Below, in pieces: positions 1 to 4,588 of a stretch of DNA of 7,229 nucleotides. The translations under genes were made by a program, and so were the position numbers. The stretch is from positions 1-7,229 of the forward strand of contig JAHLLK010000138.1 of the NCBI GenBank assembly GCA_020444165.1. Reading direction: 5' to 3'. Under the pieces are notes generated by a model. That model saw only the letters and a program-made list of their open reading frames with translations. It did no database searches and had not been told where the DNA came from. Each line of letters opens with the position of its first letter. Positions within the stretch are counted from its first letter, which is position 1. Source of the DNA: Deltaproteobacteria bacterium (lineage in GTDB: Bacteria; Desulfobacterota; Desulfarculia; Desulfarculales; Desulfarculaceae).

Positions 1-156
1 AGACGGCGTGCCGCCGCTGGCGAGGCGGGTCGGGCAAGGGGCATCTCCCAACAAAACCCGCCGCTCCCGAAGCGGACGCGACCCCTGAACGCCACGCCGC
101 GAGCGGAGATTCACCGTTAGACCCGCCCGCCCCTCATGAAATATCCGGGTAGGCGG
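1..156. other. Window edge, possible C-terminal tail of an incoming gene; no confident gene
   Basis: No complete gene is supported here. All three plus-strand frames enter open from the left edge. The frame beginning at base 2 ends at a TGA at 86-88 and would give a 28-residue basic tail ending RSGRDP; its first eleven codons all end in G or C, as in the real genes of this window. The frame beginning at base 3 stays open to a TAG at 150-152, and the frame from base 1 to a TAG at 118-120. None contains a motif I recognise, so the frame cannot be chosen. The stretch is equally compatible with plain intergenic DNA downstream of the leftward peptidase gene. Confidence 0.2.
50..75 (-). terminator. 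Weak terminator-like hairpin downstream of the P1 peptidase
   Basis: On the minus strand a 5-bp stem CCGCT/AGCGG (61-75, loop TCGGG) is followed after CGGG by TTTTG (ending near base 51). It lies about 80 nt beyond the peptidase stop codon. The stem is short and the T run is interrupted and offset from the stem, so this is only a possible intrinsic terminator. Confidence 0.25.
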
Positions 157-1128
157 TCAGGCTCCCGCCGCGGGCAGATCCGGCAGCGGCTGGGCGGCCC
201 GCACCGCGTCCCGGATGGCCCGGGCCACGGCCGCAGCGGCCATGACCCCCAAGCCGTTGACATCGGCCTCCTGGTCCCCGGCGGCCAGCACACAGACCAG
301 GTCGCCGTCCAGGGTGGTGTTGACCGGATCAATGGTGCGCACCAGGCCGTGCTGGGCCAGTTGGGCCACCTTGGTGGCGTCCTCCCGGTCCAACCGGGCG
401 TTGGTGGTCACCACGGCCAGGGTGGTGTTGCCGGCCGCTTGGCCGGGCAGCCGCCGCCCCCCGGCCAGGAACCACGCGCTGGTGCCGGTGAATTCCCGGG
501 AGTCCGGGGCCCGGCGGGCGCCGGCCAGGATGGCTCCGGTCTCATCCAGCACGTCGCCAAAGGCGTTGACCACGGCCAAGGCCCCCACCCTGAGCCCGCC
601 CACGGCCAGCGCCGCTCCGCCCACGCCCCCCTTCATGGCCTGGGCCAGGCCGTGGAGCTTGCCCACCGTGGCCCCGGCCCCGGCCCCGAAGTTGCCCCGG
701 GCCAGGGGTCCTTGGCCAGCGGCCAGACAGGCTTGACGCCCCAATTCGGCGTCGGGCACCGCCCGGCCGCCCGCCAGCGGCAGGTCGAAGATCACCGCGG
801 CCGGCAGGATGGGCAGCCGGGCCGGGCCCAGGTCGATGCCCACCCCCTGGGCGGCCAACTGGGCCAGGGCGCCGTCCACCGCGGCCAGCCCGAAGCTGGA
901 GCCGCCGGTGAACAGGACCCCGTGCACCTGGCGCACCAGATGCCCGGGACGGAGGCTGTCCATGCCCCGGGTGCCGGGAGCCGAGCCGGCCAGATGCACC
1001 CCGCCCACCGCGCCGCCGGGGCAAAGCACCACGGTGACCCCGCTGGGCCCGGCGGGGTGGTTGGCCTGTCCCACCGAAAAACCGCTTACGCTGGCGGGCG
1101 ATCCGTCCGGCAGCCACCGTGTTTCCAT
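157..1128 (-). CDS. P1 family (S58) aminopeptidase, DmpA/BapA-like, self-processing
   Basis: A 323-residue protein of the DmpA/BapA superfamily (peptidase family S58/P1). These are Ntn-type hydrolases that cut their own chain to free an N-terminal Ser or Thr nucleophile and then remove residues from peptide N-termini. Family hallmarks are visible: the N-terminal GFSVGQANH stretch (16-24), GLY-rich PGTRG...DSLRPGH (51-63), FTGGSSFGLAA (73-83), GNFGAGAGATVGK (145-157) and AAGNTTLAVVTTNA (231-244). By comparison with characterised members, cleavage should fall between N234 and T235, leaving Thr235 as nucleophile; that is inferred. The start at 1128 is chosen because the minus strand shows GGAGG four bases upstream and family homology begins soon after it; a longer frame to 1272 would add residues without family character. 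No signal peptide is seen. Physiological substrate is unknown. It is transcribed away from the glycosyltransferase. Confidence 0.9.
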   Translation of the reverse strand: METRWLPDGSPASVSGFSVGQANHPAGPSGVTVVLCPGGAVGGVHLAGSAPGTRGMDSLRPGHLVRQVHGVLFTGGSSFGLAAVDGALAQLAAQGVGIDLGPARLPILPAAVIFDLPLAGGRAVPDAELGRQACLAAGQGPLARGNFGAGAGATVGKLHGLAQAMKGGVGGAALAVGGLRVGALAVVNAFGDVLDETGAILAGARRAPDSREFTGTSAWFLAGGRRLPGQAAGNTTLAVVTTNARLDREDATKVAQLAQHGLVRTIDPVNTTLDGDLVCVLAAGDQEADVNGLGVMAAAAVARAIRDAVRAAQPLPDLPAAGA

Positions 1129-1154
1129 GCCGCCTCCGCAGAGCGAAAAAATAC

Positions 1155-1182
1155 ACTCTAACCGGAAGCCTCGGGGTGTCAA
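1155..1182 (-). promoter_or_regulatory. Sigma-70-type promoter candidate for the P1 peptidase
   Basis: On the minus strand a perfect TTGACA (1182-1177) is followed after 16 bp by TAGAGT (1160-1155, four of six matches to TATAAT). Transcription would begin near 1148, giving a leader of about 20 nt that contains the GGAGG ribosome-binding site and the ATG at 1128. The assignment is by consensus matching only. Confidence 0.55.
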
Positions 1183-1204
1183 CCCTTTTGGGGGCAGCCC
1201 GGGT

Positions 1205-1233
1205 TTGACTTTGTCTCCCGAATGTCGTATTGC
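1205..1233 (+). promoter_or_regulatory. Promoter candidate for the glycosyltransferase-response regulator operon
   Basis: TTGACT (1205-1210, five of six matches) is followed after 17 bp by TATTGC (1228-1233, three of six). A start near 1240 would give a leader of about 120 nt. The -10 box is poor, so activator dependence or another promoter is possible. The -35 box lies in inverted orientation to the -35 box of the peptidase promoter, 22 bp away. Confidence 0.35.
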
Positions 1234-1273
1234 TTGGAGAAAGAAGCCTTGGCGGCGGTAGCCCATACTCATC

Positions 1274-1334
1274 CGACAGGGAGCCCTGCCCGGGGGGCGG
1301 TGGGTTCTGTCGAAGGGCCGCCCGCCGGGGCGGG
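1274..1334 (+). promoter_or_regulatory. Strongly structured 5' leader of the glycosyltransferase gene
   Basis: Two stable elements stand between the promoter candidate and the start codon. The first pairs CGACAG (1274-1279) with CTGTCG (1307-1312) and encloses an inner 6-pair stem, CTGCCC (1286-1291) with GGGCGG (1295-1300). The second is CCCGC (1321-1325) with GCGGG (1330-1334), followed by TCTTTC, 30 nt before the start codon. The arrangement could be an attenuator or a folded leader, but I do not recognise a known riboswitch consensus, including the c-di-GMP-I (GEMM) core. GC-rich DNA readily yields such stems by chance. Confidence 0.35.
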
Positions 1335-1363
1335 TCTTTCCCAGGCGACGCGCAGGAGATTAG

Positions 1364-2587
1364 ATGCCCGAGGCATATCTGGAGGAAAACCCCCAGGGAC
1401 TGACAAGTGCTGAGTTGGTGGTGGCCATCCCCTCCTACCGGGAGGCGGCCCTGATTGGTTACCCCGTTGCGCAGGCCGCAGCGGGCCTGAGCCGTTTTTT
1501 CGGCCAGCATAAATCGGTTATCATCAACTGCGACAACAACTCCGATGACGGCACCAAGGAAGCCTTCTTTGCCGCCGACACCGGAGACATCCCGCAAATC
1601 TATCTTTCCACTCCGCCGGGCACCCGGGGCAAGGGCAACAACTTCCACAACCTTTTCCGCAAGGTGGTGGAGCTGGGAGCCCAGGCGGTGGTGGTGGTGG
1701 ACGCGGACCTGAAGTCCATCACCCCCAGTTGGATCAAGCACCTTTGCGAGCCCCTGTTCAATGATTTCGGCTATGTAGCCCCGTTGTACGTGCGGCACAA
1801 GTACGACGGAACCATTACCAACTCCATAGCTTATCCCCTGACCCGGGCCTTGTACGGCCGCCGGGTCCGCCAGCCCATCGGAGGAGACTTCGGTTTTTCC
1901 GGCGAGTTGGCGCGGATATACCTGTCCAGCAACACCTGGTCCGAGGCGGTCAGCCAGTTCGGCATCGATATCTGGATGACCACCCTGGCCATGAACAACA
2001 ACATACCCATCTGCCAGTCCTACATGGGCCGCCCCAAGATCCACAAGCCCAAGGACCCCGGCGCGGACCTGGGCCCCATGTTCAGTCAGGTGGTGGGCAC
2101 CATTTTCGATTTGATGATCCAAAGCACCGGATACTGGATGCGGGTAAAATGGTCTCGGCCCACCAGTATATACGGCTTCGGCCTGGGCGAGCTGGAGATG
2201 CCGCCCCCGGTCAAGGTGAGCACCGAAAAACTGGCGGAGAACTTCAAGCGGGGCTTCAGTCAATACCACCAGGTGTGGCAAAAAGTGCTGAACCCGGAAA
2301 TAATGAACAAGGTCGAGGAGATATCCGAGCTGCCCGAGGAGCAGTTCGATTTCCCCGCCACGGTGTGGGCCAAGCTGCTCTATGATTTCGCGGTGGCCTA
2401 CCACGACGAGACCGTGGCGCGGGGCGAGCTTCTGGATTCGCTCATTCCGCTATACTTCGGCAAGACCCTATCCTATGTCAGAAAGACGGACCGCATGAGC
2501 ATCCAGCAGGCTGAGGAGTTCATAGAGTCCGAATGCATGATCTTCGAAGAGAGCAAACCCTACCTGCTGGAGCGCTGGGGCGCCTGA
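1364..2587 (+). CDS. GT-A glycosyltransferase, glucosyl-3-phosphoglycerate / mannosylglycerate synthase type
   Basis: A 407-residue cytoplasmic GT-A enzyme with no membrane segment or signal peptide. The nucleotide-sugar fold begins VVAIPSYREA (19-28), then CDNNSDDGT (56-64) and PPGTRGKGNN (84-93). D113-A-D115 in VVVVDADLKS is the metal-binding DXD-type motif. Residues 144-180, with RHKYDGTITN and QPIGGDFGFSG, match the acceptor-binding core of the GT78/GT81 synthases that transfer a hexose to glycerate or 3-phosphoglycerate, making compatible solutes. GIDIW (200-204) and H227 in KIHKP are the likely catalytic/metal region by family analogy. The C-terminal 120 residues are helical and less conserved. 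An AGGAG five bases before the ATG fixes the start. The nucleotide sugar (GDP-mannose, GDP-glucose or UDP-glucose) and acceptor cannot be read from the sequence, and no matching phosphatase (GpgP/MpgP) lies in this window. It is probably co-transcribed with the response regulator 20 nt downstream. Confidence 0.88.
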   Translation: MPEAYLEENPQGLTSAELVVAIPSYREAALIGYPVAQAAAGLSRFFGQHKSVIINCDNNSDDGTKEAFFAADTGDIPQIYLSTPPGTRGKGNNFHNLFRKVVELGAQAVVVVDADLKSITPSWIKHLCEPLFNDFGYVAPLYVRHKYDGTITNSIAYPLTRALYGRRVRQPIGGDFGFSGELARIYLSSNTWSEAVSQFGIDIWMTTLAMNNNIPICQSYMGRPKIHKPKDPGADLGPMFSQVVGTIFDLMIQSTGYWMRVKWSRPTSIYGFGLGELEMPPPVKVSTEKLAENFKRGFSQYHQVWQKVLNPEIMNKVEEISELPEEQFDFPATVWAKLLYDFAVAYHDETVARGELLDSLIPLYFGKTLSYVRKTDRMSIQQAEEFIESECMIFEESKPYLLERWGA

Positions 2588-2607
2588 AAACCCCAAGAGG
2601 TGCGAGC

Positions 2608-2976
2608 ATGGCCAAAATTTTGATCGTGGATGATGAGGAACATATCCGCTTCTTGTACTCCGAGGAACTGACGGACGAAGGTTACGACGTGGTCACCGCC
2701 GACAGCGGCCGCGACCTTTTGGAACGGATCGAAAAGGAGAAGCCCAATCTGATCATCTTGGACATCAAGATGGTGGATTACAACGGCTTGGACCTGTTGC
2801 AGGACATCCGCAACAAGTACTACGATCTGCCGGTCATTCTCTGCACGGCTTACGACACTTTCAAGGAGGACATGAAGTCCATCGCCGCCGACTTCTACGT
2901 CATCAAGTCCTTTGACCTGACCGAGCTGAAGAACAAGATCAAGATAGCCCTGGAGACCTCCTTGCCCAGCGTCTGA
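2608..2976 (+). CDS. Single-domain (CheY-like) response regulator receiver protein
   Basis: A 122-residue protein that is a receiver domain only, with no DNA-binding or enzymatic output domain. Key residues are present: acidic pocket D8-D9 (ILIVDDEEHI), phospho-acceptor D52 in IILDIKM, the switch residue T80 in LCTAYD, and the conserved lysine K100 in VIKSFD. The cis-proline that normally follows this lysine is replaced by serine, and the usual MP after the aspartate is MV. The frame can be extended upstream to 2533, but that part overlaps the glycosyltransferase; the ATG at 2608 has AGAGG seven bases upstream and starts exactly at the domain. It lies 20 nt after the glycosyltransferase stop, so one mRNA is likely. 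No histidine kinase is in the window. It presumably relays a phosphorylation signal by protein contact; its partner is unknown. Confidence 0.95.
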   Translation: MAKILIVDDEEHIRFLYSEELTDEGYDVVTADSGRDLLERIEKEKPNLIILDIKMVDYNGLDLLQDIRNKYYDLPVILCTAYDTFKEDMKSIAADFYVIKSFDLTELKNKIKIALETSLPSV

Positions 2977-2982
2977 GCCCGC

Positions 2983-3010
2983 TCCCGGGGAAGGCAAGGC
3001 CTCCCCGGGA
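2983..3010 (+). terminator. Strong hairpin just after the response regulator, likely terminator or 3' mRNA cap
   Basis: Eight pairs, TCCCGGGG (2983-2990) with CCCCGGGA (3003-3010), continue past a single bulged A into AGGC/GCCT (2992-2995, 2999-3002) with an AAG loop. It begins six bases after the stop codon. No T run follows, so it is not a canonical intrinsic terminator. A second, weaker stem, GCCGG/CCGGC (3022-3039), follows. Confidence 0.5.
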
Positions 3011-3203
3011 CAGCACTCCCGGCCGGTCACTCAGCCGGCTCCCGTGGCCCCGCCGCACTGAATCGTTTAATCCGGCCAACTGCCCGCACCCTTTACGGCG
3101 TGCGGGCAGCGGCGTTTGGGCGGCAATCTCCCCAGCCGGGCGGGCGGCTCGGGGATTCGCGTTCGCGCAGGGCGCGGGTCTCCTGATGGGAGGCCATTGC
3201 ATG

Positions 3204-3237
3204 GTGAAACACATAAAACGTGTTTATATTATGTCAA
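3204..3237. promoter_or_regulatory. AT-rich island with promoter-like boxes on both strands
   Basis: In otherwise GC-rich DNA this short island carries, on the plus strand, GTGAAA (3204-3209), a 17-bp spacer and TATTAT (3227-3232). On the minus strand it carries a perfect TTGACA (3237-3232), a 16-bp spacer and TATGTG (3215-3210). A plus-strand transcript would begin near 3239 and run straight into the hairpins at 3277-3478; a minus-strand transcript would run through those at 3195-2983 and antisense into the response regulator. Base composition alone could produce these matches. Confidence 0.35.
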
Positions 3238-3332
3238 AAATGGCTGTGAAACCTGATTACGGCAGGCGATGGCCGAGGCGGGCCAAGGATGGCCCGCCAA
3301 ATAGCATGCTTCAAAAAGCTTGCAATTTGTGA

Positions 3333-3399
3333 GGCTTGGCAAAACCCGGCCCCCCGGCAAACTCTGCTTGCTGGGGTGGAGTCACGTTTTTGCCAAGCC
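3333..3399. repeat. 12-bp perfect inverted repeat enclosing a nested stem
   Basis: GGCTTGGCAAAA (3333-3344) is exactly reverse-complementary to TTTTGCCAAGCC (3388-3399), separated by 43 bp. Within the spacer a C-run plus GGCAA (ending at 3360) can pair with TTGCT plus GGGG (3369-3375), so the whole 67 bp could fold into one long interrupted stem. The arms could be ends of a small mobile or MITE-like unit or the base of an RNA hairpin. No coding content or target-site duplication was identified. Confidence 0.6.
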
Positions 3400-3404
3400 G
3401 ATCG

Positions 3405-3478
3405 TTGCACAAGGCAGGACGCCCCGTGCAATGCTCGCGATGGGAGAGTGATGCACGGTGCGTCCTGCACCGTGCATC
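3405..3478. repeat. Mutually exclusive long inverted repeats (two inverted copies of a 27-bp palindromic unit)
   Basis: Two alternative folds share one strand. In the first, GCAGGACGCCCCGTGCA (3414-3430) pairs with TGCACGGTGCGTCCTGC (3452-3468), 16 of 17 positions. In the second, GATGCACGGTGC (3450-3461) pairs perfectly with GCACCGTGCATC (3467-3478) around the loop GTCCT. Each unit is itself palindromic: TTGCAC/GTGCAA closes 3405-3431 and ATGCAC/GTGCAT closes 3451-3477. Aligned in opposite orientation, the units at 3405-3431 and 3451-3477 match at 21 of 27 positions. The second hairpin lies 22 bp beyond the lptG stop. Confidence 0.7.
3450..3478 (-). terminator. Hairpin downstream of lptG, possible terminator or 3' stabiliser
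   Basis: A perfect 12-pair stem with a five-base loop begins 22 nt after the lptG stop, as expected for the 3' end of the lptFG mRNA. No T run follows on the minus strand (it continues ACTCTCCC), so canonical intrinsic termination is doubtful. Confidence 0.35.
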
Positions 3479-3500
3479 GGCCTCGAGGGGGGATGGCTTC

Positions 3501-4580
3501 CTATTGCCGGATGCTGGTCAACAGGCCCAGGCTGGCCAGGATGAACACCACGTTGGGCAGCCAGGCGGAGATGAACGGCGGCAGCACCCCGGCATAGCCG
3601 AAGATGGAACGCACGTAGCTGAAAAAGACCCAGTAGACCAGGGCCGCGGCCATGCCCAGCACGATGCCCGAGGCCAACGAGCGCCCCCCCTCGTGGAACA
3701 GAGCCAGGGGAATGCCCAACAGGGCCATGATGAGGCAGACAAAGGGATAGCTGATCTTGGTTTGCAGATCCACCCGCTGGCGCCGGGTGTCATAGCCCTC
3801 CAGCTCGGCCTTGTGGACGAAGTCGTTCAGCTCGCCCAGGCTCATCTCCTCGCTGGGTTTGGACAGGCGGTTGAAGTCGTCGGGCCGCTCCGGCAGTTCC
3901 AGAACCTTTTGCTCAAAGGGCACCGCGGTGTAGCCGCCCTCGGGCAGGCGCTTCTGATAGAGGCCCGAGAAGAAGGTCCATTTGCCGCTCAGGTAACGGG
4001 CCCGGCGGGCGTCCACCCGCTCCACCAGATTGAAGCTGGGGTCCAGGCGGTAGTACACCACGTTGGACAAGGAGTGGGTTTCGGGGTCGTAGAACCCCAC
4101 GTGATACACCGAGTTGGCCCCCTTGTAATAGAATTTCTCCCGGTGGTAGAAGCGGCCCGGCCGCTTTTCCACCTGGACTTCCCAAATCTGATTGGTGCGG
4201 GCCTTGGTGTTGGGGATCACCGATTCGTTCAACAGGGCCGAGGCAAAGGCCAGGCCCATGGCGATGAGCACAATGGGCAGGGTGAAGCGGAAGATGCTGA
4301 TGCCGGCCGACTTCACGGCCACCACCTCGCCGTGCTTGGACATCAGCCCCAGGCAGATCACCGTGCCCATGAGGATGGCCAGGGGCGCCAAGAGGCTCAA
4401 AAGCGCGGGCACCTGGTAGATGAAGTACACGGCCATGATCGAGCCCTGCACCCCGGCCTCGGAGAAGTTGTCCACCTTTTCGATGAAGTCGAACAGGGTG
4501 TAGATGGCCACGAAGGCCAGGAGGAGGAACCCGAACATCTTCAGGAACTCGCGGGCCACGTAATCGGTGAGGATGCGCAT
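3501..4580 (-). CDS. lptG: LPS export ABC transporter permease LptG
   Basis: A 359-residue inner-membrane subunit of the LptB2FG complex, which extracts lipopolysaccharide from the outer leaflet of the inner membrane and feeds it to the LptC/LptA bridge. The YjgP/YjgQ architecture is clear: three N-terminal membrane segments (about 13-33, 50-80, 97-119), a periplasmic beta-jellyroll region (about 125-270, with YHREKFYYKGANSVYHV), then three more segments (about 275-295, 300-325, 333-356). The cytoplasmic coupling helix that contacts LptB is SKHGEVVAVKSAGIS (81-95). GIPLALFHEGGRSLASG (289-305) is the typical conserved loop between TM4 and TM5. Length is normal for the family. It begins 8 nt after the lptF stop, and an AGGAGGTG fully complementary to the 16S tail spans the end of lptF, eleven bases before this ATG. 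The LptG rather than LptF assignment rests on second position and the MRILTDYVAREFL start. Confidence 0.94.
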   Translation of the reverse strand: MRILTDYVAREFLKMFGFLLLAFVAIYTLFDFIEKVDNFSEAGVQGSIMAVYFIYQVPALLSLLAPLAILMGTVICLGLMSKHGEVVAVKSAGISIFRFTLPIVLIAMGLAFASALLNESVIPNTKARTNQIWEVQVEKRPGRFYHREKFYYKGANSVYHVGFYDPETHSLSNVVYYRLDPSFNLVERVDARRARYLSGKWTFFSGLYQKRLPEGGYTAVPFEQKVLELPERPDDFNRLSKPSEEMSLGELNDFVHKAELEGYDTRRQRVDLQTKISYPFVCLIMALLGIPLALFHEGGRSLASGIVLGMAAALVYWVFFSYVRSIFGYAGVLPPFISAWLPNVVFILASLGLLTSIRQ

Positions 4581-4588
4581 GGCTTAGC

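Larger units (their letters stand above)
2977..3500. repeat. 524-bp convergent intergenic region packed with inverted repeats
   Basis: No gene is supported between the response regulator stop and the lptG stop. The region instead holds a series of palindromes. Besides 2983-3010 these are: CTGCCCGCAC (3080-3089) with GTGCGGGCAG (3100-3109), ten perfect pairs; an interrupted 11-pair stem at 3125-3157; GGTCTCC/GGAGGCC at 3177-3195; an AT-rich AAACAC/GTGTTT at 3207-3225; GGCGGGCC/GGCCCGCC at 3277-3298, eight perfect pairs; an AT-rich hairpin at 3299-3328; a 12-pair inverted repeat at 3333-3399; and overlapping stems at 3405-3478. Short open frames at 2939-3214 and 3234-3470 on the minus strand and 3289-3597 on the plus strand have no recognisable domain. 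Possible natures are a dispersed intergenic repeat (REP/MITE-like), a structured small RNA, or stacked bidirectional terminators. Confidence 0.7.

Noticed and set aside
1..156. Small stable RNA (tmRNA, SRP RNA or RNase P RNA fragment) at the left edge
   Set aside because: Neither strand shows the conserved core sequences of these RNAs; only scattered GC-rich stems are seen.
136..1161. Open frame of about 340 codons on the plus strand, opposite the P1 peptidase
   Set aside because: It is a shadow of the peptidase: Gly/Gln/His-rich with no recognisable motif, whereas the opposite strand carries complete S58 signatures.
1240..1363. c-di-GMP-I (GEMM) riboswitch in the glycosyltransferase leader
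   Set aside because: The conserved GGCAAACC-type core and tetraloop-receptor pattern are not found.
1222..1413. 63-codon open frame in the leader, overlapping the glycosyltransferase start
   Set aside because: No ribosome-binding site or conserved motif, and it covers the predicted leader hairpins; a regulatory leader peptide cannot be excluded but is unsupported.
542..2404. Long open frame on the minus strand (about 620 codons) across the glycosyltransferase and peptidase genes
   Set aside because: It lies antisense to two genes with clear family motifs, its translation is dominated by Gly, Arg and His in a low-complexity pattern and it shows no domain. In high-GC DNA long antisense frames are common.
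3234..3470. 78-codon minus-strand frame in the palindrome region
   Set aside because: Its sequence simply translates the inverted repeats; no start signal or domain. It may be annotated as a hypothetical protein elsewhere, but I see no evidence that it is expressed.
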